A DNA stretch of 11,746 bases from NCBI GenBank assembly GCA_937894335.1, contig CALCRU010000011.1:1-11746 (forward strand), in the 5' to 3' direction. Positions within the stretch are counted from its first letter, which is position 1; each line of letters opens with the position of its first letter. Source of the DNA: an uncultured Treponema sp. GTDB lineage: Bacteria > Spirochaetota > Spirochaetia > Treponematales > Treponemataceae. The translations under genes and the position numbers were made by a program. The notes below the pieces were generated by a model that did no database searches, was not told the origin of the DNA, and was given only the letters and a program-made list of their open reading frames with translations. Positions 1-6,917 of the stretch are shown here, in pieces.

Positions 1-1084
1 TGTGCGTGAAGCTCATGATGATCAGCGGCATCGTCTGGTAAAGGACGAGCGGCAGGGTTATCTTGTGGAGGATCTGGGAGTTGTTCGCACCGTCGATGCG
101 GGCGGCCTCGTACAGGTCTTCCGAGATGGCGGTCATCGTTCCCGTCGTCAGCATCATGAAGTAGCCGAATCCTGCCCACAGGTTTATTACAATACACATT
201 ACCTGAGCAAGTGTGGCATTACCCAACCATGGAATTACCGAACCACTCTGCAAAAGTCCTAGAGCCTGCAGAGTTCTGTTTACAGTACCGAAAGTTCCGT
301 TAAGCAAGTTCTTCCATACAAGCATAGTGATTACAGAAGGAACAGCATAAGGCAAAATGAAAATGAAGCGGAAAACAGGAGCAAGCTTTATCTTGCTGTT
401 GGAAAGCTGAACCGCAACAATAAGTCCGCCAAAGTAACAGGTAGCAGTAGAAAGAACAGCCCAGACCAAAGTCCAGATTGCAATACGGGCAAATCCGCTG
501 GCCCATGAAGAACCGCTTCCCATAAGTTCCTTAAATGACTGAAAGCCAACCCAGTCAACAGTGTTGTTCGGCGGAATATGGTTAGGTGCTGAATAGTTGG
601 TAAAGGCAACGCAAATGCTGAACACAAGCGGAACCACAACAAATATCAGCAGCATGATTACACAGGGAGCAAGTCCTGCAAGGGGGAATGCACGGCCTCC
701 AATCTGAGCAACGGAAGCCTTCTGACTCATAAAGCGCCCCGTACGGCAATAGTCAGAATAAGACTTTTGTGCAGAGCGCACTGAAATTACATAAAGCGCA
801 ACAAAAATCGCAACGATTGCAAGAACGATAATTCCGTCAATCAGCATGAAGATTGAATTGTCGCGAAGTTTTACAGGTATGTCTGGCTGCGGCGAACCGA
901 GCGTTATAAGCTGAATTATTTTCCGGACAGTTACCGGAGAAAACGCAAGGAACACAACTTCTACAAGGGCAAACAGCGCACCCTTAAGGTATTCCTTTAA
1001 ACATAAAATGTGCGAGAGTCCCATAAAGCAACAGGCAATGCCCGTCACCTTAGACTTTGAACTTCCGTCGGTTTCTAACCGCAT
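1..1084 (-). CDS. Sugar ABC transporter permease, MalF type (3' end outside window)
   Basis: This is an inner-membrane permease subunit of a carbohydrate ABC importer. I translated it by hand from the ATG at 1084 and the frame is open to the left edge, giving 361 residues with no stop. The start is supported by a GAGG Shine-Dalgarno 8 nt upstream. Hydrophobic segments lie at roughly residues 36-48, 78-105, 138-165, 207-230, 240-265 and 290-315. The EAA loop that contacts the ATPase is clear: EAARIDGA at 326-333, with the LP of the motif at 344-345. The longer N-terminal part with two extra membrane segments before the core fits MalF rather than MalG. It follows a MalE-like binding protein on the same strand; MalG would be expected beyond the edge. 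Codon use changes sharply within the gene: the last 55 codons (2-166) are about 91% GC at third positions against about 42% in the preceding 55. Substrate is inferred to be an oligosaccharide, not proven. Confidence 0.9.
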   Translation of the reverse strand, partial: MRLETDGSSKSKVTGIACCFMGLSHILCLKEYLKGALFALVEVVFLAFSPVTVRKIIQLITLGSPQPDIPVKLRDNSIFMLIDGIIVLAIVAIFVALYVISVRSAQKSYSDYCRTGRFMSQKASVAQIGGRAFPLAGLAPCVIMLLIFVVVPLVFSICVAFTNYSAPNHIPPNNTVDWVGFQSFKELMGSGSSWASGFARIAIWTLVWAVLSTATCYFGGLIVAVQLSNSKIKLAPVFRFIFILPYAVPSVITMLVWKNLLNGTFGTVNRTLQALGLLQSGSVIPWLGNATLAQVMCIVINLWAGFGYFMMLTTGTMTAISEDLYEAARIDGANNSQILHKITLPLVLYQTMPLIIMSFTH

Positions 1085-1101
1085 AGATGTCACCTCTTGT
1101 A

Positions 1102-1151
1102 GAAAATTAGAAAGAAAAGCGGACAAGCGGTATGCAAAAGGACTTGTCCGC
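1102..1151 (-). terminator. Leader hairpin with U-rich tail before the permease gene
   Basis: A perfect 9-bp stem, GCGGACAAG / CTTGTCCGC, has arms at 1143-1151 and 1119-1127 and a 15-nt loop. Read on the minus strand it is followed directly by TTTTCTTTCT and more U-rich sequence to 1102. This fits an intrinsic terminator or attenuator. It lies between the promoter at 1162-1189 and the permease start at 1084, so any transcript from that promoter or from the upstream gene must pass it. It could instead simply protect the 5' end of the permease message. Confidence 0.6.
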
Positions 1152-1161
1152 CCTACAGGAA

Positions 1162-1189
1162 ATTATAACACGCCATGGTCAAAAGTCAA
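1162..1189 (-). promoter_or_regulatory. Sigma70-type promoter for the permease gene
   Basis: On the minus strand TTGACT (1184-1189) is followed after 16 nt by a perfect TATAAT (1162-1167), with TG at the extended -10 position (TGT before the hexamer). The predicted start is near 1155, just upstream of the leader hairpin. It lies inside the gap between the binding-protein gene and the permease gene, so the permease can be transcribed independently. Confidence 0.7.
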
Positions 1190-1208
1190 ACTTTTTTTCC
1201 CGGCGCAG

Positions 1209-1242
1209 GAAGCACATCCGGCACAGACCCCGGACATGCTTC
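1209..1242 (-). terminator. Strong hairpin just 3' of the binding-protein gene
   Basis: In the minus-strand RNA, arms 1230-1242 and 1209-1221 form a continuous 13-bp stem around an 8-nt loop. Two of the pairs are G-U wobbles. On the plus strand these two positions are C-A mismatches, so the structure is only intact in the direction of transcription. It lies about 20 nt beyond the binding-protein stop and has no direct U-tract. It is therefore more likely an mRNA 3'-end stabiliser or processing barrier than a classical terminator, comparable in position to the elements between malE and malF in enterobacteria. Confidence 0.55.
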
Positions 1243-1263
1243 TTATTGTTGGTAAGCCTTTAC

Positions 1264-2478
1264 TTATTTACCAATAATTGCAGAGTTACATGCGTTAAGT
1301 TCGCTCTGAACATCTGCACCGTCCCAAATGTTGCGTGAAGTGCTGTTCATAGCCTCCCAGAATGAACCCATCTCAGGAATTGAGGGCATTGGGAATGCAT
1401 AGTCAAGCTGCTTCAGGAATCCAGGCATGTACTTTGAGCTTACTTCTACATTTACAGAAGGCATAGCACCTGTAAGGTCGAAGCGAAGTTTCTGCATCTC
1501 AGGTGTAAGAAGGAACTGAGCGAAGTCAGCAGCTTCTTCGGGGTGATCTGAGTAGTTAGAAACGAACATTGCGCGAGTACCACTGAATGTTGCTGCAGGA
1601 GTTGATTCACCAGGAAGTGAAGGAATTGCTGCTACACCAAAGTCGATTCCTGCGTTCTCAAAGTTAACAACATTCCAAAGACCTGTAATGTGCATTGCTG
1701 CCTGTCCAGCCTGGAATGCTGCGTCACATGTAGAAGTTCCAAGGTCAGCTGCAGGTACATTGAGTACAGAGCGGAGTGACTGGAAGAACTGCATACCCTT
1801 AACTGCATCAGCGTTGTTAAGGCGTGTATTTGTCGTGTCTGTTCCAGAAGGTCCAAAGAGGCGGTTTCCGTTTGCAGTTGTAAAGAGGATTGTGTAGTAT
1901 CCGTTTCCAACATCCATTACGAATCCGTACTTTGAGGGGTTAGCAGCATTAAAGTTCTTTACCCAAGAAGCAAGTCCTTCCCAAGTTGTAGGAACTTCTG
2001 AATCGCTGATAAGATTTCTGTTGTAGAACAGAGCGTATGTTTCAGCAGAAACAGGATATCCGTACATTGTTCCGTTGTATGTAAGAGCTGTTGCACATGC
2101 ACCAAGAACATCAGCCTTTACTGCTGATGCGTTTACTGTAGGAGCAACATGACCACCAGTTACCAGTTCACCAAGCTTGTCATGGGGAGCGGCAAACAAG
2201 TCTGCACCTACTCCAGCAGGACCGTCAAGAGCAATCTGACCAGTTGCGTCACCAAGCTCAACATTTACGAACTTGATTGTTACATTCGGATGCTTAGCTG
2301 TGTATGCTGCGCCAGCCTGTTTAATGAACTCATCAGGACCACCCAGAGATTCCCAAACGGTAAGGGTTACAGCTTCAGTTTTTGCAGCCTTGTCTTTTCC
2401 ATTGCAGCCCACGAAAGCCGCACCAAGCAAAAGAGCAGAAGCAATGACAGCTGCTCCCTTTACTACTTTCTTATTCAT
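1264..2478 (-). CDS. Sugar ABC transporter substrate-binding lipoprotein, MalE-like
   Basis: This 404-residue extracytoplasmic solute-binding protein of family 1 would capture a sugar, probably a maltodextrin-like oligosaccharide, and deliver it to the permease encoded next door. The start at 2478 (MNKKVVKGAA) is chosen because CAGGAGGAAA lies 2-11 nt upstream; a longer reading to 2556 runs back into the repressor gene. A lysine-rich start, hydrophobic core and Cys25 after AFVG form a relaxed spirochaete lipobox. Residues after 35 (TLTVWESLGGPDEF) begin the mature fold. Near the C-terminus FPMPSIPEMGSFWEAM matches the pattern of maltose-binding proteins (MPNIPQM.AFW in MalE). It starts 37 nt after the repressor stop, so both are probably cotranscribed. 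Family assignment is firm, substrate is inference. Confidence 0.92.
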   Translation of the reverse strand: MNKKVVKGAAVIASALLLGAAFVGCNGKDKAAKTEAVTLTVWESLGGPDEFIKQAGAAYTAKHPNVTIKFVNVELGDATGQIALDGPAGVGADLFAAPHDKLGELVTGGHVAPTVNASAVKADVLGACATALTYNGTMYGYPVSAETYALFYNRNLISDSEVPTTWEGLASWVKNFNAANPSKYGFVMDVGNGYYTILFTTANGNRLFGPSGTDTTNTRLNNADAVKGMQFFQSLRSVLNVPAADLGTSTCDAAFQAGQAAMHITGLWNVVNFENAGIDFGVAAIPSLPGESTPAATFSGTRAMFVSNYSDHPEEAADFAQFLLTPEMQKLRFDLTGAMPSVNVEVSSKYMPGFLKQLDYAFPMPSIPEMGSFWEAMNSTSRNIWDGADVQSELNACNSAIIGK

Positions 2479-2515
2479 ATTTTCCTCCTGTGAATAAGTA
2501 CCTATTTTTTCCCGA

Positions 2516-3538
2516 CTAAACACGGGTTGATTCACGAATCTTAACCTGATAGCCAACCGGAATACGGCTGTCTATAGATTTTTCCTCCACAAGGTCAATA
2601 AGCGCATTACCAGCGGTTCTGCAAAGTTCCCAGGAACTTACGCTTAAAGCCGTTACTGGAGGAACATGAGTCTTAAGGGCCTCACTGTCGTAGAATGATG
2701 CAACCTTTACATCACCCGGAACGGAATATCCCTTTTTCTCTAGCCAGGCCAAAGCCTTGCCACAGATGACATCATCCGTACAGACTATGCAGCACGGAAA
2801 CTGTTCCACACTTCTTTCTAGAGCACGGGAAACATCCTGTACAGTTTCCACATCCCACTCTTCCAGAACAGGCTTTACATCCTCACCCTCGCAGGCCTCA
2901 AGAAATCCCTTATGCCTAAGCAAGTTAACCTCATGCTCCCGGCTTCCTGCAAGAAAGACTAACTTCCTTAATCCAAGTCCAAGAAGCAGTTTTGTAAGTT
3001 CGTAACAGCCTGCAAAGTTGTCGCTGTCAACCGTATACAGCCCCTCTTCATCCGAAGTTCCCATCACAACGAAGGGAAGCGCATCATCCTTAAGGAAGTC
3101 CAGTGAGGCGTCATTTTCTACCAGTCTAGTAAGAATGGCACCATCCACTTTACGGTTGCGCACCAGGTTTTCCAAAGAAGACGCATCTGAGGCATCTACA
3201 ACGGAAAGCACTGCCGCATAGCCACGGGAAGCAAATGTTTCAGCAAGACCTACAAGGCAGTCCTGAAAGAAGGGAACATCTCCCCTGTCTGCATCCCTAG
3301 GAATTACAACAGCAACATTGTAAGTCCTGTTAGAAGCAAGAGCCCTAGCCGTAGAGTTGGGAATGTAGTTGTGCCGGCGGATCCAGCTCTGAACCCTGTT
3401 ACGGGTCTCGTCACCGATTCTTCCCTTTCCGCTTATGACCCTTGATACCGTAGACTTTGAAACACCAAGTTCCTTTGCAATATCAGCTATGGTCATAGGC
3501 ATTCGGTCGTCTCCGGCCAAGCCCCTTCCCTCTTCCAT
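2516..3538 (-). CDS. LacI/GalR-family transcriptional regulator
   Basis: This is a ligand-responsive DNA-binding repressor, 340 residues from the ATG at 3538. Residues 15-36 (MTIADIAKELGVSKSTVSRVIS) form the LacI helix-turn-helix. Residues 61-69 (NSTARALAS) form the minor-groove hinge helix with the conserved A-R-x-L. The rest is a periplasmic-binding-protein-like effector domain ending in the family-typical RESTR. The frame is open to a GTG at 3595, but the promoter -10 lies at 3587-3592, so that start is excluded. ATG 3538 has GGAG 8 nt upstream. ATG 3502 has an equally placed GGAG and would start the protein two residues before the MTIADIA motif, so either may be used. It precedes the sugar-binding protein gene and probably controls this transporter locus in response to its sugar. 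Confidence 0.92.
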   Translation of the reverse strand: MEEGRGLAGDDRMPMTIADIAKELGVSKSTVSRVISGKGRIGDETRNRVQSWIRRHNYIPNSTARALASNRTYNVAVVIPRDADRGDVPFFQDCLVGLAETFASRGYAAVLSVVDASDASSLENLVRNRKVDGAILTRLVENDASLDFLKDDALPFVVMGTSDEEGLYTVDSDNFAGCYELTKLLLGLGLRKLVFLAGSREHEVNLLRHKGFLEACEGEDVKPVLEEWDVETVQDVSRALERSVEQFPCCIVCTDDVICGKALAWLEKKGYSVPGDVKVASFYDSEALKTHVPPVTALSVSSWELCRTAGNALIDLVEEKSIDSRIPVGYQVKIRESTRV

Positions 3539-3562
3539 TGGTTTGTCTCCACTTCTAAAATT

Positions 3563-3578
3563 GAGCAATCGGTTGCTC
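3563..3578. promoter_or_regulatory. LacI-type operator overlapping the repressor transcript start
   Basis: GAGCAATCGGTTGCTC is a 16-bp palindrome with 7 of 8 base pairs symmetric and a central CG, as in LacI/GalR operators. Its core fits GCAAnCGnTTGC, a pattern I recall for MalR-like regulators. It spans about +3 to +18 relative to the predicted start of the repressor operon, a position where bound repressor would block transcription. Autoregulation is inferred. Confidence 0.7.
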
Positions 3579-3586
3579 ATATTCGT

Positions 3587-3615
3587 AATATACACCCACT
3601 ATTTTATTCTGTCAA
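3587..3615 (-). promoter_or_regulatory. Sigma70-type promoter of the repressor/binding-protein operon
   Basis: On the minus strand TTGACA (3610-3615) and TATATT (3587-3592) are separated by exactly 17 nt. The predicted start is near 3580, giving a leader of about 42 nt to the ATG at 3538. The match is close to consensus, which suits a promoter held in check by a repressor. Confidence 0.8.
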
Positions 3616-3644
3616 ATGTTTTTTTGCGAATTTTTGAAAATTTC

Positions 3645-3688
3645 GGTATCGTTTCCAAAAATAATTCTCACCCACTGGAAACGATACC
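3645..3688. repeat. Paired 13-bp inverted repeats upstream of the repressor promoter
   Basis: GGTATCGTTTCCA (3645-3657) and its exact reverse complement TGGAAACGATACC (3676-3688) are separated by 18 nt. Each half is itself a loose palindrome around a central CG and resembles a LacI/CcpA-type (cre-like) site. The two centres are 32 bp apart, about three helical turns, and lie around -70 and -102 of the repressor promoter. Outside the pair the gap from the epimerase stop (3821) to 3700 is A/T-rich. It holds runs of A and T and a small GCAAC-ACC-GTTGC hairpin (3755-3767) with no U-tract, so no convincing terminator for the epimerase gene is visible. Confidence 0.6.
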
Positions 3689-3821
3689 TCTTAAAATAAA
3701 CTGAAAAACAAGTTTAATTTCTTAAAGAATAAGGATTTGGCAGGGGTAATTTATGCAACACCGTTGCGCAAAATCCGTCTAACAAGCCTTAAAAAAAGAT
3801 TCTCTGTTGCGCTGATTTTTT

Positions 3822-4544
3822 TTATTTTTTTTGACCGTAATAGGCATTTGGACCGTGTTTTCGCTCGTAATGCTTCTGCACGATGTAGGAAGGAAGTTCC
3901 TTTGCACAGGGATTTATTGTAAGGGTGTTCAGAGCCATTTTGCAAATTTCTTCCAGAACAGCGGCATTGTAAACCGACTTAGATGCAGTCTCGCCCCAAC
4001 AGAAGGGGCCATGTCCGCCAACTAGAACCATGTTTACTTCCGCAGGATTGATTCCATTTCGTTCAAAGTAGCGCACAATCAGTCTGCCTGTTTCTTTTTC
4101 GTAATCTTTTTTTACAGCGTTAGGAGAAAGATAGGGAGTGCATGGAACATCAGTCTGAATGTGATCCGCATGAGTTGTACCAAACAGGGGAACTTCCCGT
4201 AAGGCCTGTGCCCATGAAACAGCATAAGTTGAATGAGTGTGTATTATTCCCCCCATGCTGATTTTTTTTTCTACGGCAAACTCTTTGTAAAGAACCGCAT
4301 GAGTGGGGGTGTCGGATGAAGGTCTTAGTTTTCCTTCCACCACATTTCCCTCAACATCTACAACAACCATGTCATCAGTGCAAAGATTTTCGTAAGGAAC
4401 TCCCGAAGGCTTTATGGCAAACACGCACCGCTCTGCATCAAAGGCAGAAACATTTCCCCATGTATACAAAGCAAGATGCTGCAGAGGAATCTGCATGTTG
4501 GCCTCGTAGGCTTCCCTTTTTAATTCTTCATAAACTGATTTCAT
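3822..4544 (-). CDS. araD: L-ribulose-5-phosphate 4-epimerase
   Basis: This cytoplasmic zinc enzyme interconverts L-ribulose 5-phosphate and D-xylulose 5-phosphate, feeding the pentose phosphate pathway. The 240 residues match the family length (E. coli AraD has 231). Visible landmarks are the phosphate-binding GNVS (30-33) and KPSGVPYE (45-52), SSDTPTH (76-82), the metal ligands His102 and His104 in IHTHSTYA, and GTTHADH (122-128) with the catalytic Asp127. The third metal histidine is His178 in GGHGPFCWG, and Tyr236 sits in the terminal YYGQ. GGAG lies 6 nt before the ATG. The gene begins 17 nt after the kinase stop, so the two are cotranscribed. Paralogues UlaF and SgbE act on the same product in other pathways, but the kinase partner and sequence favour the arabinose/ribulose role. 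Confidence 0.95.
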   Translation of the reverse strand: MKSVYEELKREAYEANMQIPLQHLALYTWGNVSAFDAERCVFAIKPSGVPYENLCTDDMVVVDVEGNVVEGKLRPSSDTPTHAVLYKEFAVEKKISMGGIIHTHSTYAVSWAQALREVPLFGTTHADHIQTDVPCTPYLSPNAVKKDYEKETGRLIVRYFERNGINPAEVNMVLVGGHGPFCWGETASKSVYNAAVLEEICKMALNTLTINPCAKELPSYIVQKHYERKHGPNAYYGQKK

Positions 4545-4561
4545 GTTGTACTCCTATAGTT

Positions 4562-6157
4562 TCAGTCAACGGATTCTACCGCTGCCCTTTCCACAGCCAT
4601 AGCTCTTTTGTATTTCTGATAAAAGGCGTCAAATCCAAGACAGTCTTCCTCTTTTGGAACAAGCGTGGTCTTTTTTGCATTGGAAAAAAATTTTTTGCTA
4701 AGCCATGCACTCAGTTCTTCTGCACAACCCTTTTGCCTTTCGTACATGTAACATGCAAGAAGAGCCATTCCCCAAGGGCCGCCTTCTCCTGCTGTAGAAA
4801 GAAGAGTTACTGGAGCATGCATTGCATCTGCCATTGCAGAGCTTCCAACTTTTCCGCATTTAAAAAATCCTCCGTGTCCTGTAAGGCTTTCTAGGGCAAC
4901 ATGCTCTTCTTCAAACAGAATGTCCATTCCTGTCCTTAGGGCGCACAGTGAAGAAAAAATCTGGGAGCGCATAAAGTTTTCAAGAGTAAAGGATGAATTC
5001 TGTTCCCTTACTACAAAAGGTCTTCCGCTTAAAAAACCTGTCATGCTTTCTCCAGAAAGATAGTTGCATGAAATTATTCCGCCACAGTCACTGTCGCCAT
5101 TAAGTGAGGCAGTCAGCAACTTAGTGTAAAGTTCATCCCTTGAAAATTCTGCACCCAAAAGACGAGCCGCTTCTGCAAAAAGAGAAATCCATTTGTCATA
5201 GTCACCAGTACAGTTGTTTGCATGAGCCATTGCCACAGCGCGTCCATCGGGAGTTGCAACCACATCAATTTTATTTGTGTAGGCTTTTGAAAGAGGCTTT
5301 TCTAGAACGACCATTGCAAAGACAGAAGTTCCTGCAGAAACATTTCCTGTTCGCGGAAGAACAGAATTTGTTGCAACCATTCCAGTTCCTGCATCACCTT
5401 CTGGAGGACACAGAGGGCAGCCGGCCTGTAAGTCTCCCTCAGGATCAAGAAAGAGAGCGCCTTCTTTTGTAAGGGTTCCAGCACATTCTCCTGCACAAAG
5501 AATTTTTGGAAGAAGATTTTTTATGCTCCAGCCCACACTAAATTCTTTTACAAGGGAATCAAATTTATTTAAAAGTTCTTTATCGTAATTTTTATTTTTA
5601 TAGTCAAGGGGAAACATTCCCGAAGCGTCACCTATTCCCAAAACATTTTGGCCGGTAAGCATTTTGTGCACATAGCCTGCAAGGGTTGTAAACGAAGCAA
5701 TGTTCCTTACATGCTCTTCGCCATTAAGAACCGCCTGATACAGATGTGCCGCACTCCATCTTTGGGGAACAGGTACATTAAATTCCAAAGAAAGTTTTTC
5801 CGAAGCCTCTTCTGTAATTGTGTTACGCCATGTTCTGAATGGAACAAGAAGTTTTCCAGAAGAGTCAAATGCAAGATAGCCGTGCATCATGGCACTTACG
5901 CCCATTGCGCCCACAGTTGAAAGAACTATTCCGTAGGATTTTGCAACATTTTTTTTAAGTGAGGCATATGCGCTTCTAAGACCTTCTCTTACTTCTTCAA
6001 GGGAATATGTCCACACTCCGTTTACAAGAGAATTTTCCCAGTCACAGGAGCCCTGGGCAAGAACTTCTCCGCAGGAAGAAACAAGAACTGCCTTTATGCG
6101 TGTCGAACCAAACTCTATTCCTAAAAAACTTTCTGCTGCATTAAAATTCATTTTCAT
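4562..6157 (-). CDS. FGGY-family carbohydrate kinase, probably a pentulose kinase (ribulokinase role)
   Basis: This cytoplasmic ATP-dependent sugar kinase has 531 residues, a normal length for the family. The N-terminal phosphate-binding motif is GIEFGSTRIKAV (13-24), with Glu where most FGGY kinases have Asp. MHGYLAFD (91-98) lies in the substrate-binding region. PPEGDAGTGM (251-260) carries the likely catalytic base Asp255. GNVSAGTSVF (271-280) opens the second domain, and TGHGGFFKCG (426-435) with AGEGGPWGMALLA (456-468) forms the nucleotide-binding end. Its direct downstream partner is L-ribulose-5-phosphate 4-epimerase, so L-ribulose is the most likely substrate, though L-xylulose or D-xylulose remain possible. 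It is not a close look-alike of classical AraB. The ATG at 6157 overlaps the stop of the lipoprotein gene (ATGA), which suggests translational coupling. A second in-frame ATG at 6151 is possible. Confidence 0.9.
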   Translation of the reverse strand: MKMNFNAAESFLGIEFGSTRIKAVLVSSCGEVLAQGSCDWENSLVNGVWTYSLEEVREGLRSAYASLKKNVAKSYGIVLSTVGAMGVSAMMHGYLAFDSSGKLLVPFRTWRNTITEEASEKLSLEFNVPVPQRWSAAHLYQAVLNGEEHVRNIASFTTLAGYVHKMLTGQNVLGIGDASGMFPLDYKNKNYDKELLNKFDSLVKEFSVGWSIKNLLPKILCAGECAGTLTKEGALFLDPEGDLQAGCPLCPPEGDAGTGMVATNSVLPRTGNVSAGTSVFAMVVLEKPLSKAYTNKIDVVATPDGRAVAMAHANNCTGDYDKWISLFAEAARLLGAEFSRDELYTKLLTASLNGDSDCGGIISCNYLSGESMTGFLSGRPFVVREQNSSFTLENFMRSQIFSSLCALRTGMDILFEEEHVALESLTGHGGFFKCGKVGSSAMADAMHAPVTLLSTAGEGGPWGMALLACYMYERQKGCAEELSAWLSKKFFSNAKKTTLVPKEEDCLGFDAFYQKYKRAMAVERAAVESVD

Positions 6158-6909
6158 TCCGCCGTAACCAAAATATTCTGTTCTCTGCCGTCCCTATAAA
6201 CTGTAACCTGTACCGTCTGTCTGCTGTAAAGCTGTTCAATCGCACTTTCTGCTGATGATGCGTCAAGGATTTTTGTTCCGTTAATTGCAGTCACCACATC
6301 GCCAATTACAATGTTTGCAATAAAGGCAGGACTGTTCTGGTAGACCATGCGCACATAGGCTCCGGTATTCCGTTTTAATTCCATGCGGCGAAGAGTATCT
6401 AAATCTTCAAAGTCCATTCCCAGTTTTGTTCCGTTAAGTTCAGCTTGAGTCATGGGAACATAGAGATAGGCATAGTAGTCAAAGTATCTTTCGGAAGATT
6501 CCACAGGACGCCACTCTGTAACATACACCGCTTCCCTGTCTCCCTGCTTGGGACTTACTAAAACCTTGTAGGATTCGTATGTCGTTCGGGTAACAGTTTC
6601 TCTATATACAGCACCGTAAAGGGCATGAGTTGCACCGTGCTGCATGCACAAATTTCTTACCTGATTTATAAGCCGCTCTCTAGAATACTCTTTTGCGGTA
6701 AAGGAAGAAGAGCCAACAAGTCTGTAGCCTTTGGTCTCAAAATCCAGACGGTCAAAGTTTATGTTTGAAGAAAAAATCAGTTCAGGTTCAACAACACTAC
6801 CTTGAGAAGACGCACCCTGATAATTCCGTTCCATTACGCTTGTACTTTCGCATGAAAAAAATGTCAGCGTTAAAAGCATTGCTAAAAAACAAAGGGGTAG
6901 CCGTTTCAT
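6154..6909 (-). CDS. PDZ-domain lipoprotein of unknown role
   Basis: This 251-residue secreted protein begins with a basic, hydrophobic signal ending in TFFS-Cys20, a spirochaete-type lipobox, so it should be anchored in a membrane facing the periplasm. Residues 60-160 form an uncharacterised region with GYRLVGSSSF and HGATHALYG. Such regions occur in small lipoproteins, but I cannot name the family. Residues about 177-251 form a PDZ domain: GAYVRMVYQNSPAFIANIVIG is the carboxylate-binding start and GDVVTAINGTKI the signature. There is no protease domain, so it probably binds peptides or partners rather than cutting them. AGGA lies 6 nt before the ATG. It starts 8 nt after the flavoprotein gene and overlaps the kinase gene by 4 bp, so it is firmly inside this operon, although a link to sugar metabolism is not obvious. 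Confidence 0.85.
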   Translation of the reverse strand: MKRLPLCFLAMLLTLTFFSCESTSVMERNYQGASSQGSVVEPELIFSSNINFDRLDFETKGYRLVGSSSFTAKEYSRERLINQVRNLCMQHGATHALYGAVYRETVTRTTYESYKVLVSPKQGDREAVYVTEWRPVESSERYFDYYAYLYVPMTQAELNGTKLGMDFEDLDTLRRMELKRNTGAYVRMVYQNSPAFIANIVIGDVVTAINGTKILDASSAESAIEQLYSRQTVQVTVYRDGREQNILVTAE

Positions 6910-6917
6910 ATAAAATC

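Noticed and set aside
1181..1195. AAAAGT-CAA-ACTTTT inverted repeat on the plus strand
   Set aside because: It has a 3-nt loop, is A/T-rich, overlaps the -35 box of the permease promoter and there is no plus-strand gene for it to serve.
1008..1277. Plus-strand open frame over the permease start and the adjacent gap
   Set aside because: It is antisense to the permease N-terminus and to the promoter and hairpins of the gap, and has no ribosome-binding site.
2479..2556. N-terminal extension of the sugar-binding protein to 2556
   Set aside because: It overlaps the repressor gene, and the lipoprotein signal with its strong ribosome-binding site starts at 2478.
3792..3831. A and T runs between araD and the repressor as a terminator
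   Set aside because: The possible stem consists almost only of A-U pairs with no GC-rich part, so termination cannot be supported from sequence.
4316..4894. 192-codon plus-strand open frame across the araD/kinase junction
   Set aside because: It runs antisense to two well-supported genes, has low-complexity Cys/His/Phe-rich composition and lacks a convincing start.
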